This document shows positions 10,588-19,865 of a stretch of DNA of 64,000 nucleotides, piece after piece; position 1 is the stretch's first letter, and each line of letters opens with the position of its first letter. A model generated the notes under the pieces. The model ran no database searches and had not been told where the DNA came from. It saw nothing but the letters and a program-made list of their open reading frames with translations. The position numbers were made by a program, and so were the translations under genes. Source of the DNA: Branchiibius hedensis (GTDB lineage Bacteria > Actinomycetota > Actinomycetes > Actinomycetales > Dermatophilaceae); assembly GCF_900108585.1 (NCBI RefSeq), contig NZ_UESZ01000001.1, positions 558,001-622,000 of the forward strand. The letters run 5' to 3'.

Positions 10588-11268
10588 CTCGGCGTTGTCG
10601 ATGCCCTTGAGCGCGTCGTAATCCAACGTGACACAGCGGATTCCGCGGTCTTCGGCCAGGGTCCGCGCCTGCGGCTTGATCTGCTGGGCAGCGAAGACAC
10701 CGGTGACCGGCGCCAGCGAGGTATCGCGGTTGAGTAGTTCGAGGTAACGCGTCAGTTGTTCGACACCGTCGATGTCGCCGCGTCGTTTGATCTCCACGGC
10801 GACCGTGTGGCCCTCGGCGTCGCGGCACATGATGTCGACCGGCCCGATGGCGGTGAAGTACTCGCGGCGGATCAAGGAGTAGCCCTCGCCGAGGGTGTGG
10901 ATGTGCTCAGCGAGCAGGGCCTGCAACTGCGCCTCGACGCCGTCCTTGATCAGCCCGGGGTCGACGCCGAGCGCGTGCTCGCTGTCGTGCAGTACCTGGT
11001 GCAGGCGAACCCGTAGCTGGTCCTCGTTCTTGGCGTGCTGGACGATCCAGACGTTGCTGACGCCTTCCTCGGCCTCGTCCTCGCTGGGGGCGACCTCGGT
11101 CAGGGTGCACGGTGGGGACATCCAGTTCAGCGGTTTGTAGGACCCGCCGTCGCTGTGCACCAGCACCGAACCGTCCGCCTTCACGACCAGTAAGCGGGTC
11201 GCCAGGGGCAGGTGGGCGGTCAGCCGGCCCAGGTAGTCGACGCTGCATTCGGCGATCACGATCCGCAC
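10573..11268 (-). CDS. nucS: Mismatch-specific endonuclease NucS
   Basis: Endonuclease that cuts DNA at mismatches and provides non-canonical mismatch repair in actinobacteria lacking MutS/MutL. The 231-residue product begins [21 protein letters not shown], has the DNA-binding N-terminal domain ([10 protein letters not shown]) and the nuclease core GPVDIMCRD with [17 protein letters not shown] (acidic residues plus Glu-x-Lys). GTG 11268 is chosen because known NucS proteins start at this point; a 23-residue upstream extension has no family support. Divergent from the dehydrogenase gene. Confidence 0.95.
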
Positions 11269-11327
11269 GGGCGCCAGCGTATCCGGCCGGTTGACGGCCC
11301 GACGTCCGGCTCTGGGAGACTTCGGAC

Positions 11328-12992
11328 ATGGTGCCAAGCGGTGGACGGGGTAATGGGTCGGGTCGGATCGGGACGGTCGGCGTCGTCGGCCTCGGCACGA
11401 TGGGCGCTGGCATCGTGGAGGTCTTCGCCAAGGCCGGCCTGAGCGTCGTCGGTGTCGACGGAACGCCCGAGCTTGCCGAGCGTGGCAAGGGATTCCTCAC
11501 CACGTCGACCGGCAAGGCCGTTGCGCGCGGTCGGCTGTCCGAGCAGGACCAGAAGGCGCTGCTGGACCGGGTCACCTGGACCGCCTCGGTGACCGACCTG
11601 GCCGATGTCGACCTGGTGATCGAGGCCATCCCGGAGCGGTTGGAGTTCAAGATCGACCTGTTCAGCAAGCTGGATGACATCGTGCGCCCGGACACGATCC
11701 TGGCGTCCAACACCTCCAGCCTGTCGCTGACCACCATCGCGGCCGCCACCAAGCACCCCGAGCGCGTCATCGGGATGCACTTCTTCAATCCGGCGCCGGT
11801 GCTGGCGCTGGTCGAGGTGATCAGCACGCTGTTCACCGACACCAAGCTGGTCCGTGAGGTGCGCGATCTGGCAACGCGACTGGGCAAGAAGCCGGTTGTG
11901 GTCGGGGACCGGGCCGGGTTCGTCGCCAACGCGCTGCTGATCACCTATCTGGCGCGAGCGATCCGGCTGTATGAGACCGGAAGCGTGTCGCGTGAAGACC
12001 TGGACAACGCGATGCGCGTCGGTGCGGGCTTCCCGATGGGGCCATTGACCCTGTCGGACCTGATCGGACTCGACGTGGTCAAAGAGGTCTGCGACGTGTT
12101 GTACGAGGCGACCAAGGACCCGTCGGCGGCGCCGCCAGCGCTGTTGCAGCAGATGGTGACCGCGGGCCGCCTGGGCCGCAAGACGGGCCAGGGCTTCTAC
12201 GACTACGGCCCCGATGCCGACGAGTCGGAGCAGCCGGCGTCGAGCGGCCGGGCGCTCGCAGTCAGCACCATCGGCCTGCTTGGGACCGGCGAGGCGTTGG
12301 CGCAGCTCGGCGAGACGATGGAAGCCGGCGGTTTGAAGGTCGTCCATTCGGTCACTGCGTCGGCTGCGCTGGGCGAAGCACAGATCGTGTTCGTGGGCAC
12401 CGACGCCGGTTGCGCGACAGGGGAATGCGCTGCCGGAGCGTGTGAGTGCGACCAGATGGGTCCGGCCCAGGAAGCCATCTCGGCGGGGCTTTCGAAGATC
12501 GGGAAGAACGCGATCCTGGCGCCGATGGACGGCCTGGCGGAATGGGCAATCGGGACGCCGGATGAGCACGCCCGGGTCGTCGTGCCGGTGCGCCTGCACG
12601 AGCCCACCAAGGGTGGTCAGGTGCTGGAGATCGGTACCGGACTGGACAGTGGTGCCCGGGAAGTCGCCGCCGTGCGCACCGCGGCGGACCGCGCGGGGCT
12701 GGTGCCCGTGGTCGGTCGGGCCCGCTCGGGGCTGGTGGTCGACGCCTTGCTCTACCCGCATCTCAACGACGCCGTCGCGATGCTCGACTCCGGCTACGCC
12801 AGCGCCCAAGACATCGACACGGCGATGACCGCGGGGTGCGGATACCCCGAGGGCCCGTTCACGATGATCGACCGACTCGGCGCGGACCAGGTCACCGAAG
12901 GTCTGGCTGTCATGGCGACCACCGTCGGTGGCGCTGGCCCCTCACCGTTGCTGGTCGAGCATGCGGTGCGGGGCCGGAAGTTCCTGGACTGA
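11328..12992 (+). CDS. 3-hydroxyacyl-CoA dehydrogenase, two-module form
   Basis: NAD-dependent oxidation of 3-hydroxyacyl-CoA in fatty acid degradation. Residues about 15-300 are a full module: dinucleotide motif [27 protein letters not shown], the SNTSSLSL segment, HFFNPAPV with the catalytic His, and the C-terminal domain ending [12 protein letters not shown]. Residues about 310-554 are a second, degenerate copy: it begins [12 protein letters not shown], keeps a C-terminal helical domain (DAMTAG-like [18 protein letters not shown]), but has lost the active-site segment and holds a Cys cluster at 362, 367, 372 and 374. GAGACT lies 6 nt before the ATG. Confidence 0.9.
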   Translation: MVPSGGRGNGSGRIGTVGVVGLGTMGAGIVEVFAKAGLSVVGVDGTPELAERGKGFLTTSTGKAVARGRLSEQDQKALLDRVTWTASVTDLADVDLVIEAIPERLEFKIDLFSKLDDIVRPDTILASNTSSLSLTTIAAATKHPERVIGMHFFNPAPVLALVEVISTLFTDTKLVREVRDLATRLGKKPVVVGDRAGFVANALLITYLARAIRLYETGSVSREDLDNAMRVGAGFPMGPLTLSDLIGLDVVKEVCDVLYEATKDPSAAPPALLQQMVTAGRLGRKTGQGFYDYGPDADESEQPASSGRALAVSTIGLLGTGEALAQLGETMEAGGLKVVHSVTASAALGEAQIVFVGTDAGCATGECAAGACECDQMGPAQEAISAGLSKIGKNAILAPMDGLAEWAIGTPDEHARVVVPVRLHEPTKGGQVLEIGTGLDSGAREVAAVRTAADRAGLVPVVGRARSGLVVDALLYPHLNDAVAMLDSGYASAQDIDTAMTAGCGYPEGPFTMIDRLGADQVTEGLAVMATTVGGAGPSPLLVEHAVRGRKFLD

Positions 12993-12998
12993 GTTGCC

Positions 12999-13295
12999 GT
13001 GCCCCGGCGTAAGCCACCGCGACGACCGCCCACTCGGCCCCTGACCGAGGTGCTGGGCGGCGGGACCTCCAGTGCGTCGTACGCCGGTCAGGTCTGGACG
13101 GTGCGCACGGTGCGGGGCAACGCGACGGGCAAGAGCTACACCTGCCCGGGCTGCCAGCAGCAGGTGTCGGCAGCGCAGGCCCACGTCGTGGTCTGGCCCG
13201 CGGAGGGACTCGGCGACGTGACCGACCGACGCCACTGGCACACGCCCTGCTGGCAGGCGCGAGATCGTCGCCCGCCACGGGGGTCCTGGCGCTAG
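12999..13295 (+). CDS. Small zinc-ribbon-like conserved protein
   Basis: 98 residues, very basic at the N-terminus (MPRRKPPRRPPTRPL) with a CPGC pair followed by HVVVWP and RRHWHTPCW. The two Cys plus later His and Cys residues could form one zinc site. It resembles small conserved actinobacterial proteins of unknown role. GTG start 6 bp after the dehydrogenase stop, so probably co-transcribed. Its TAG stop shares the tetramer CTAG (13292-13295) with the stop of the epimerase gene on the other strand. Confidence 0.75.
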   Translation: MPRRKPPRRPPTRPLTEVLGGGTSSASYAGQVWTVRTVRGNATGKSYTCPGCQQQVSAAQAHVVVWPAEGLGDVTDRRHWHTPCWQARDRRPPRGSWR

Positions 13296-13714
13296 TTCGT
13301 CGGCGGCTCGACCAGTTCGACGAGAACGCCGCCGGCGTCTTTGGGGTGCACGAAGTTGATACGGGAGCCGTACGTGCCCGGGCGTGGCTCGTCGTACAAC
13401 AGTCGTAATCCTCTGTCTCGCAGGGCTTTCGAGACGTCATCGACGTTCTTGACGCGGTAGGCGACCTGCTGGACCCCGGGGCCCGAGCGGTCAAGGAACT
13501 TGGCGATGGACGAGTCTTCGGACAGCGGAGCGAGCAACTGCAACTGGGTGCCGCCCGGGGTGACCTCGACCATGGCTTCGCGCACCCCCTGCCCCTCGTT
13601 GGTCTCCTCATGGACCACGCGCATGCCGAGGGTCTGGGTGTAGAAGGTGATCGCGTCGTCGAGGTCGGGCACCGCGATGCCGACGTGGTCGACTGCTTCG
13701 AAGAGCGGGTCCAT
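13292..13714 (-). CDS. mce: Methylmalonyl-CoA epimerase
   Basis: Vicinal-oxygen-chelate enzyme that interconverts (R)- and (S)-methylmalonyl-CoA. The 140 residues have the paired modules expected: [22 protein letters not shown] with metal ligand His10, [25 protein letters not shown] and the C-terminal [19 protein letters not shown] with metal-ligand His and Glu. It belongs to the acyl-CoA/B12 block. A TAGTGT hexamer (13727-13722) lies 7 nt before the ATG and overlaps the -10 of the divergent thiolase gene. Confidence 0.93.
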   Translation of the reverse strand: MDPLFEAVDHVGIAVPDLDDAITFYTQTLGMRVVHEETNEGQGVREAMVEVTPGGTQLQLLAPLSEDSSIAKFLDRSGPGVQQVAYRVKNVDDVSKALRDRGLRLLYDEPRPGTYGSRINFVHPKDAGGVLVELVEPPTN

Positions 13715-13721
13715 AACCTCA

Positions 13722-13731
13722 ACACTAGACT
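13722..13731. promoter_or_regulatory. Overlapping divergent -10 elements for mce and the thiolase gene
   Basis: Start codons of the two divergent genes are only 24 bp apart. Rightward TAGACT (13726-13731) is 7 nt before the thiolase ATG; leftward TAGTGT (13727-13722) is 7 nt before the mce ATG. The two hexamers share two bases, so polymerase can open only one direction at a time, and both transcripts would be leaderless. Confidence 0.6.
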
Positions 13732-13738
13732 TGTGAGC

Positions 13739-14953
13739 ATGGCCACTGTTGTTGATCCGGACCGTCAGCCCGTCCTCGTCGCGGGAGCCCGTACGCCGAT
13801 GGGCAAACTCCTCGGCTCCCTCGCCGGATTCTCCGGGACCGACCTGGGTGGCTTCGCCATCGCGGGTGCGTTGTCCCGTGCCGGTATCACCGGTGACCAG
13901 GTGGACTACGTGATCATGGGCCAGGTGCTGCCCGCCGGAGACGGGCAGATCCCGGCCCGTCAGGCCGCGGTCAAGGGCGGGATCCCGATGACCGTGCCGG
14001 CCCTGACGATCAACAAGGTGTGCCTGTCAGGGCTGGACGCGATCGCGCTGGCCGCACAGCTGATCCGGGCGGGGGAGTTCGAGGTCGTGGTCGCCGGCGG
14101 ACAGGAGTCGATGACCAATGCGCCGCACCTGCTCGTGGGCAGTCGCAAGGGCTACAAGTACGGCGACGTGACGATGAAGGACCACATGGATCTTGACGGT
14201 CTGTGGGACGCGTTCACCGATCAGCCGATGGGGGCACTGACCGAGCAGGCGAACGTGGGGGAGCTTGCCTACACCCGCGAGGAGCAGGACGCCTTTGGGG
14301 CGCGCTCGCATCAGTTGGCGGCACGTGCCTGGAAGGACGGCCTGTTCGCCGACGAGGTGGTGCCGGTGTCGATCCCGCAGCGACGTGGCGAGCCAGTGGT
14401 TTTCGCGGAGGACGAAGGGATCCGATCCGACACGACGGTGGAGTCGCTGGCCGGTCTGCGCCCGGCGTTCTCCCCTGAGGGCACCATCACGGCCGGGACG
14501 GCGTCGCCGATCTCGGACGGGGCCGCGGCCGTGGTCGTGACGTCCCTTGCGAAGGCACAGTCGCTCGGGTTGCCGGTGCTGGCCTACATCGGTGCGCACG
14601 GCGTCGTCGCCGGTCCGGACTCGTCGCTGCAGTTGCAGCCGGCGAACGCGATCCGGGCGGCGTGCGCCAAGGAGGGCATCTCGGTGTCCGACGTTTCGCT
14701 CTTCGAGTTGAACGAGGCCTTTGCGCTCGTGGGACTTGCTTCGACTGCGTCGCTGGGGGTTTCGCCGGACATCGTCAACGTCAACGGCGGTGCGATTGCG
14801 ATGGGTCACCCGATCGGCATGTCCGGCGCGCGGCTGGTGCTGCATCTGGCGTTGGAGTTGCAGCGGCGCGGTGGCGGGGTCGGCGCGGCGGCGCTGTGCG
14901 GCGGCGGTGGACAGGGCGACGCGCTGCTGATCGAAGTCCCCTCCGCTTCGTGA
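13739..14953 (+). CDS. Acetyl-CoA C-acetyltransferase (thiolase)
   Basis: Condenses two acetyl-CoA or cleaves acetoacetyl-CoA. 404 residues. Nucleophile Cys in [18 protein letters not shown], catalytic His in [19 protein letters not shown] and second Cys in [19 protein letters not shown] 13739 is preferred because TAGACT lies 7 nt upstream; GTG 13733 is the alternative and the longer upstream frame runs antisense through mce. Its stop overlaps the GTG of the MeaB-type gene by 4 bp (GTGA), so the two are translationally coupled. Confidence 0.95.
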   Translation: MATVVDPDRQPVLVAGARTPMGKLLGSLAGFSGTDLGGFAIAGALSRAGITGDQVDYVIMGQVLPAGDGQIPARQAAVKGGIPMTVPALTINKVCLSGLDAIALAAQLIRAGEFEVVVAGGQESMTNAPHLLVGSRKGYKYGDVTMKDHMDLDGLWDAFTDQPMGALTEQANVGELAYTREEQDAFGARSHQLAARAWKDGLFADEVVPVSIPQRRGEPVVFAEDEGIRSDTTVESLAGLRPAFSPEGTITAGTASPISDGAAAVVVTSLAKAQSLGLPVLAYIGAHGVVAGPDSSLQLQPANAIRAACAKEGISVSDVSLFELNEAFALVGLASTASLGVSPDIVNVNGGAIAMGHPIGMSGARLVLHLALELQRRGGGVGAAALCGGGGQGDALLIEVPSAS

Positions 14954-15912
14954 GCCGCGCAACGCTCGCCGTCGACGATCTGGTCGCGGCGGCACGCTCG
15001 GGCTCCCACCGCGCGGTCGCTCGGCTGATCACCCTGGTGGAGAACGATTCCCCCCAGCTTCGTCCGGCGATGAAGGCGTTGGCGCCGTACGCCGGTCACG
15101 CCCGGCTGATCGGGTTGACCGGGTCGCCTGGGGTCGGCAAATCCACGACCACGTCGGCGCTCGTGGCCGCCTTTCGCGCACAGGATCTGCGGGTCGGAGT
15201 GTTGGCGGTTGATCCGTCGTCACCGTTCTCCGGTGGAGCTCTACTGGGGGACCGGATCCGGTTGTCCGATCACGCGCTGGACCCGGGCGTCTACGTGCGG
15301 TCGATGGCCACGCGGGGGCATCTGGGCGGTCTGGCGTGGGCGGCTCCGCAGGCGCTGCGGGTGCTGGACGCGGCCGGGTGCGACGTGATCCTGATCGAGA
15401 CGGTGGGTGTTGGTCAGTCCGAGGTCGAGATCGCGGGAATGGCTGACACCACCGTGGTTCTGCTGGCGCCCGGGATGGGCGACGGGGTGCAGGCCGCAAA
15501 GGCGGGGATCCTCGAGGTCGGGGACGTCTTCGTGGTCAACAAGGCCGACCGCGACGGAGCGGACGCGACAGTGCGGGAGTTGCGGCAGATGCTGACGCTG
15601 GGCGCTGCGCCTGCCGCAGGGGCGTGGCGGGCTCCGGTGGAGAAGCTGGTGGCGGCGTCCGGCTCCGGATTGGACGAAGTGCTCGCTGCATTGGATAAAC
15701 ACTGGTCCTGGCTCGCCTCTTCTGGCGAGCTCGCCGCGCGACGTACCCGGCGGGCTTCGGACGAGATCCTGGCTCTTGCGCTGGGCGAATTGCGTTCGCG
15801 GATGGGCACATTGGACGACCACGCGTTGTTGGCGTCGTTGGCGTCGTCGGTGGTCGCGGGCTCTGCAGACCCGTACTCAGCCGCTGATGAGCTGGTGGCG
15901 TCGGTCTCCTGA
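14950..15912 (+). CDS. MeaB/ArgK-type G3E GTPase, mutase chaperone
   Basis: GTPase that loads and protects the adenosylcobalamin of acyl-CoA mutases. 320 residues: N-terminal helices, Walker [11 protein letters not shown], switch segments [19 protein letters not shown] and [15 protein letters not shown], Walker [15 protein letters not shown], and the base-recognition motif NKAD. The GTG start overlaps the thiolase stop. The partner mutase is probably the one at 21192, 5 kb downstream. A longer upstream frame is shadow coding of the thiolase and is excluded. Confidence 0.95.
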   Translation: MSRATLAVDDLVAAARSGSHRAVARLITLVENDSPQLRPAMKALAPYAGHARLIGLTGSPGVGKSTTTSALVAAFRAQDLRVGVLAVDPSSPFSGGALLGDRIRLSDHALDPGVYVRSMATRGHLGGLAWAAPQALRVLDAAGCDVILIETVGVGQSEVEIAGMADTTVVLLAPGMGDGVQAAKAGILEVGDVFVVNKADRDGADATVRELRQMLTLGAAPAAGAWRAPVEKLVAASGSGLDEVLAALDKHWSWLASSGELAARRTRRASDEILALALGELRSRMGTLDDHALLASLASSVVAGSADPYSAADELVASVS

Positions 15913-15914
15913 GC

Positions 15915-15953
15915 TTTTCCACAGCCACTGCGCAGTGTGATCGGTTGTCCACA
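15915..15953 (+). promoter_or_regulatory. DnaA-box-like pair around a palindrome, upstream of the HNH gene
   Basis: TTTTCCACA (15915-15923) and an exact actinobacterial DnaA-box consensus TTGTCCACA (15945-15953) flank a perfect 12-bp palindrome, CACTGCGCAGTG (15926-15937). All lie between the GTPase stop and the HNH gene. Two boxes are too few for an origin. Confidence 0.45.
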
Positions 15954-16026
15954 CCGCGCGGGTTCGGTCTTTTCCCGGGGTGTGGCGGGCTCCTAGCGTG
16001 GCGTCCAGGACCTGGAGGAGGGCTGG

Positions 16027-17526
16027 ATGTCTGCGATTGCCGTTGACCCTGAGGTGGCTGCGGATGGCGTTGCTGCGACGGGCGCACATGCCTCGGTCAT
16101 CGGTCGGTTGCATGGGGTGCTGGATGAGTTCGCGGCCCTGTCGGACAGCGACCTGGAGGACGTGGGTGACGCAGGGGTGCGGGCCGCGAGCAGGTCGCTC
16201 GCCCAAGCAAAGGCCCGGATAGACGCTGTGCTCATGGTGCTCGCGCGTACCTTGGATGAGCGGGGCGCGGCCCGGGCTGCGGGCGCCACATCGACAGGGG
16301 CGATGTTGGCTGGGGACTTCGGTGGCGACCGGCCCGCCGCGGCTCGGATGGTGCGTACGGCCCGCCGGTTGACCAATGCTCCGGCGACCCATTCCGCCCT
16401 GGGTGCGGGTGCGTTGGCCGGGGAGCAGGCCGGGATCATCGCGGCCGCGTTGACCCGGTTGCCCGTGGGCCTGGATGCCGCTGCGCGGCGGGGGCTCGAA
16501 GACTGGCTGATCGCGCAGGCCAAGGTCTTGTCGATCCAGGACCTGGCCCGCGCGGCGATGCGTTCCGCGGCGGCGTTCAAGACCCGCGCTGAGGCGGACG
16601 TGCACGAGGATGCGCAACTTGCTGCCCGGGAGCACCGTGCCCGTGCCCGCAGTGCGTTCTGGATGGCGGACAACCGGGACGGGACGTGGCGCGGTGGGTT
16701 CACCGTGCCCGAAGCGGAAGCCGAAGCGCTGATGGCGGCGGTCGAAGCCGGCGCGGCGCCACGGCGTACCAACCCCGCACTGGCCGACCGCGCCAACGAT
16801 GACCCGGTCACCGAGGGCGCCGCCGGGGTTGACGAGGATCTACCGATGGATCGTCGGCACCGCGAGGGGCGGGCATTCGCCGCCATCTGCGGGCGGTTGC
16901 CGGCCGATCAGTTGCCCAATGCCGGTGGGATGAGCGCGGTACTCACGGTCAACGTGGACTACGACGCCATCGCCGGGCAGTTGGGTCCGGGCACCTTGCC
17001 CTCGGGGGCGAGGGTGTCCGCGGGGCTGGTGCGGGAAGCGGCGTGTTCGGCGGGGATCATCCCTCGGGTGATGGGCGGCGCGTCGTTGCCGTTGGACCTG
17101 GGCCGGTTGAAACGGTCATTCACCGCGACCCAGCGTCGGGCGTTGGCCCAACGCGACCACGGTTGCATCTTTCCCGGGTGTGATCGCACGGCGGCCTGGA
17201 CCGAGGGGCATCACTGGCGCGATCCGTGGACACCTACCCGACCGGGCGAGCGGCTCGGCAACACAGACCTTGATAACGGATGTCTGTTGTGTGCCGACCA
17301 CCACCGGTTGGTGCACGCACGCAACATCCCGGTCCGGGAGCGGGGCGGCTACTTGGAGTTCCTGATTCCACCGCTACGGCCGTTGCAGATCTACGACTCG
17401 GACCTGCTCACCGGTGCGGACCCGGATAGTGGTGGCGTGGCTGACGGTGTGCTCGTCGACGCAGCCGGCGGTGCTGGCCCGGCCACGGGCTTGCAGTGGC
17501 AACGAAATCTGCGCTGGCGCGCCTGA
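16027..17526 (+). CDS. DUF222 domain HNH endonuclease (13E12 repeat family type)
   Basis: 499 residues. The N-terminal two thirds are the DUF222 region (LDEFAALSDSDL, ARTLDERGAARAAGATSTGAML, RTARRL). The C-terminal HNH domain has the Cys pairs CIFPGC and CLLCADHHRLVH and the motif TEGHHWRDPW, so zinc-binding and catalytic residues look intact. This family exists in many copies in actinobacterial genomes; its role is unknown, with a selfish or mobile nature suspected. A GGAGGAGGG ribosome binding site precedes the ATG. No flanking repeats were found. Confidence 0.9.
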   Translation: MSAIAVDPEVAADGVAATGAHASVIGRLHGVLDEFAALSDSDLEDVGDAGVRAASRSLAQAKARIDAVLMVLARTLDERGAARAAGATSTGAMLAGDFGGDRPAAARMVRTARRLTNAPATHSALGAGALAGEQAGIIAAALTRLPVGLDAAARRGLEDWLIAQAKVLSIQDLARAAMRSAAAFKTRAEADVHEDAQLAAREHRARARSAFWMADNRDGTWRGGFTVPEAEAEALMAAVEAGAAPRRTNPALADRANDDPVTEGAAGVDEDLPMDRRHREGRAFAAICGRLPADQLPNAGGMSAVLTVNVDYDAIAGQLGPGTLPSGARVSAGLVREAACSAGIIPRVMGGASLPLDLGRLKRSFTATQRRALAQRDHGCIFPGCDRTAAWTEGHHWRDPWTPTRPGERLGNTDLDNGCLLCADHHRLVHARNIPVRERGGYLEFLIPPLRPLQIYDSDLLTGADPDSGGVADGVLVDAAGGAGPATGLQWQRNLRWRA

Positions 17527-17533
17527 TGGGTAG

Positions 17534-18247
17534 TCAGCCTCGTTCGAGCAGGGCGAGTTCCTCCTCGACGTACTGATCCTGTTGGCCACGGTCAGCAAGC
17601 TCCGCCTTCAAGTCGCGCTGGATGACAAGGGCTTCGTCGTCGCGCCCCAGGTTGCGCAGTGCCCAGGCGATCATCCACCGGGCGACAACGATTCGCCCGG
17701 GGTCCGGGTCGAGCCTGCGCCGAGCGTCGAGGGCAGCTTCGAACTGCGGCAGCGCCGCTTCGAAGTCGCCGGCATCGGCGTGATCCATGGCGATGTTGTT
17801 GAGCACGGAGGCCTCCCAGCGGCGGGCTGCGGGGTCGTCGGCGCGACGCGCAACGTGCAGCGCGCGCTGGTGCGCGTCGTCGCGTTCTGGTTGATCGCTG
17901 ACCAAGGCCAGCATGTGCAGGGCGTCAACCAGCGGCTCCTGCAGGTCCGCGTCCTCGGCCTTGGTGGCGGCTGCCGTGAAGTGACCGCGCGCGGCCTCGG
18001 ATCGGCCGGTGTCGCGGGCGATCCGACCTCGTTCCAGATCGACGCGCACGTCCACTTCAGGGTCGCGACGGTCGAGGGCGGCGAGTTGCTCCTCCGCTTC
18101 GTCGAACCGCCCCTGCAATCCCAGGGCGCGAGCGACCTGGGTGAGCGCGAGGGCGCGCTGGCCGGCATCATTCGCCGCCGCTCGGAAACGGCTCTCGCTG
18201 CGTAGGGGGTCGTCGAAATCCCACAGATCGCGAAGTTCCAGCTGCAC
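17534..18247 (-). CDS. Tetratricopeptide repeat protein
   Basis: 237 residues of helical repeats, including ALGLQGRFDEAEEQLAALDRRDP, ARDTGRSEAARGHFTAAATKAEDADL and NIAMDHADAGDFEAALPQFEAALDARRRL. No enzymatic domain, signal peptide or membrane helix. TPR units bind peptides or partner proteins; the partner is unknown. GTG start, with TATCCT (18260-18255) 7 nt upstream, fits a leaderless transcript. Convergent with the HNH gene, 7 bp apart. Confidence 0.8.
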   Translation of the reverse strand: MQLELRDLWDFDDPLRSESRFRAAANDAGQRALALTQVARALGLQGRFDEAEEQLAALDRRDPEVDVRVDLERGRIARDTGRSEAARGHFTAAATKAEDADLQEPLVDALHMLALVSDQPERDDAHQRALHVARRADDPAARRWEASVLNNIAMDHADAGDFEAALPQFEAALDARRRLDPDPGRIVVARWMIAWALRNLGRDDEALVIQRDLKAELADRGQQDQYVEEELALLERG

Positions 18248-18310
18248 GGCAAGCAGGATATGGCGGTAATTGGTTTGCCGCTTCCGCGTTGCTGCGGTTG
18301 GTTGAGCAGC

Positions 18311-19042
18311 ATGACCAGCAGTGACCTATGGACCGAGGCCGACGCCGAGCGGTACGACGAGGATTCGTCGGAGATGTTCGCACCGCGGGTGCTGGAGCCC
18401 ACGATCGACGTACTGGCTGAACTGGCCGGCCACGGGCCGGTGCTGGAGTTCGCCATCGGCACTGGACGGGTTGCCATCCCGCTCAAGCAGCGCGGACTCT
18501 CGGTGAGTGGTATCGAGTTCTCAGCACCGATGGCCGAGCGTCTTCATCGGAAGGATCCGGCTCTACCGATCGTCATCGGCGACATGGCGACACAAACAGT
18601 GCCGGGCGGGCCGTTCAGCCTGGTCTATCTGGTGTTCAACACGATCGGCAATCTGCGCACGCAGGCTGAGCAGGTCGCCTGCTTCGCCAACGCTGCCCGC
18701 CACCTGGCTCGGGGCGGTGCCTTCGTTGTCGAGTTGTGGGTGCCGGAGTTGCGCCGGATGCCGCTCGGGCAGAACGCCGTACCGTTTGATGTCACCGATC
18801 AGCACGTCGGATTCGACACGCTGGACATCGCCACGCAACAAGGTACGTCCCACCACTACACCCGTCAGCCGGACGGCTCGTTCCGCTACGGCGCCAGCAA
18901 CTTTCGCTACGTGTGGCCATCGGAACTGGATCTGATGGCGCAGTTGGCTGGCATGCAGCTGGAGTCGCGGTGGGGCGGGTGGTCGGGCGAACCGTTCACG
19001 AGCGACAGCACCTCCCACGTGTCGGTCTGGCGTACGCCATAG
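18311..19042 (+). CDS. Class I SAM-dependent methyltransferase
   Basis: 243 residues. Motif I is VLEFAIGTGRVAIPL, followed by the acidic end of strand 2 (SGIEFS), GDMATQTVPGGPFSLVYLVFNTI and LARGGAFVVELW, the usual Rossmann order. The accepting substrate is unknown. ATG 18311 is taken as the start since the N-terminal TSSDLWTEADAERYDEDS matches the family; an in-frame ATG at 18260 would overlap the start of the divergent TPR gene. Confidence 0.85.
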   Translation: MTSSDLWTEADAERYDEDSSEMFAPRVLEPTIDVLAELAGHGPVLEFAIGTGRVAIPLKQRGLSVSGIEFSAPMAERLHRKDPALPIVIGDMATQTVPGGPFSLVYLVFNTIGNLRTQAEQVACFANAARHLARGGAFVVELWVPELRRMPLGQNAVPFDVTDQHVGFDTLDIATQQGTSHHYTRQPDGSFRYGASNFRYVWPSELDLMAQLAGMQLESRWGGWSGEPFTSDSTSHVSVWRTP

Positions 19043-19051
19043 CCTTGCCGC

Positions 19052-19360
19052 ATGGCTCTCTTCGCGTTCTCCGTTGCTCCTGCTAGCACTGACGACCCCG
19101 ACGGTTCGTTCAGCGAAGCCGTCGCCGAGGCGGTCCGCATCGTGCGTGATTCGGGGCTGCCGAACGAGACGACCGCGATGTTCACCACGCTGGAGGGTGA
19201 CTGGGATGACTGCCTGGCCGTCATCAAGGCGGCCACGGAGGCGGTGCAGAAGTACTCCTCGCGAGTGTCGCTGGTGATCAAGGCCGACATCCGCCCTGGC
19301 TTCACCGATCAGCTGAGTGCCAAGGTGCAGCGGGTCGAGGAGCGGCTGGCCGATGACTGA
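19052..19360 (+). CDS. MTH1187/YqgV-type thiamine-binding protein (DUF77)
   Basis: 102-residue ferredoxin-fold protein: FAFSVAPASTDD, VAEAVRIVRDSGLPNETTAMFTTLEGDWDDCLAVIKAA, SSRVSLVIKADIRPG. Members bind thiamine or related ligands; the physiological role is unclear. TAGCCT (19040-19045), which includes the stop of the previous gene, lies 6 nt before the ATG, so it may have its own leaderless transcript. The next gene overlaps by 8 bp. Confidence 0.85.
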   Translation: MALFAFSVAPASTDDPDGSFSEAVAEAVRIVRDSGLPNETTAMFTTLEGDWDDCLAVIKAATEAVQKYSSRVSLVIKADIRPGFTDQLSAKVQRVEERLADD

Positions 19361-19865
19361 CTTCGTGCTGCGGCCGATCGTCGACGCAGACGCCGAGGAG
19401 GTCGGCACGGCGCACGTACGTATCTGGCAGCACACCTACGCCGGGATGATGGACCAGGCCAAATTGGACGCTTTGCAGCCCGAGCAGCGGATCACCGGCT
19501 GGCGCGAGCAGATCATCCCTGGTCAGGTCGCCCGAGAAGCTGCGGGTGAGACCCTCACCCGGTGCGCCGTGGACCCGGCAACCGGTCGCATCGCCGGTTT
19601 CGGTACCGGCGGTCGGCCGCGGGACGAGGACCCGCCGCGGGCGACGGAGTTGTGGTCACTGAACGTGCTCCCTGAGTTCCACGGAACCGGAGCAGCAGCG
19701 CAACTGCTCGATGTCCTCATCGGTGACCGACCGGCGTACCTGTGGGTTGCGACCCAGAACGACCGCGCCATCGCGTTCTACCGCAAACACGGGTTCGAAC
19801 TGGACGGGCAGACGCAGTACGACGACGCCTGGTCTTGTCACGAGTCGCGGATGGTCCGCGGGTGA
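19353..19865 (+). CDS. GNAT family N-acetyltransferase
   Basis: 170 residues with the GNAT acetyl-CoA fold: FVLRPIVDADAEEVGTAHVRIWQHTYAGMMD at the N-terminus, the beta4 segment ATELWSLNVLPEFHGTGAAAQLLD that binds the pyrophosphate, and the C-terminal VATQNDRAIAFYRKHGFELDG. Substrate unknown. The ATG overlaps the previous stop and its own stop overlaps the GTG of the MarR gene (GTGA), so the three are one translational unit. Confidence 0.88.
   Translation: MTDFVLRPIVDADAEEVGTAHVRIWQHTYAGMMDQAKLDALQPEQRITGWREQIIPGQVAREAAGETLTRCAVDPATGRIAGFGTGGRPRDEDPPRATELWSLNVLPEFHGTGAAAQLLDVLIGDRPAYLWVATQNDRAIAFYRKHGFELDGQTQYDDAWSCHESRMVRG

Noticed and set aside
11256-12809. 517-codon minus-strand frame across the dehydrogenase gene
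   Set aside because: Shadow frame; the plus-strand protein has the full dehydrogenase motif set.
15913-15953. Candidate replication origin from the DnaA-box-like pair
   Set aside because: Only two boxes, no AT-rich unwinding region and no dnaA/dnaN nearby.
16027-17526. DUF222/HNH gene as an intein, group I intron or recent mobile insertion
   Set aside because: It is a free-standing gene with its own ribosome binding site; no flanking direct or inverted repeats and no interrupted host gene were seen.
19785-19810. tRNA-like T-arm sequence (GGTTCGAAC)
   Set aside because: It lies inside the acetyltransferase gene and has no acceptor stem or anticodon arm; no tRNA was found anywhere in the window.
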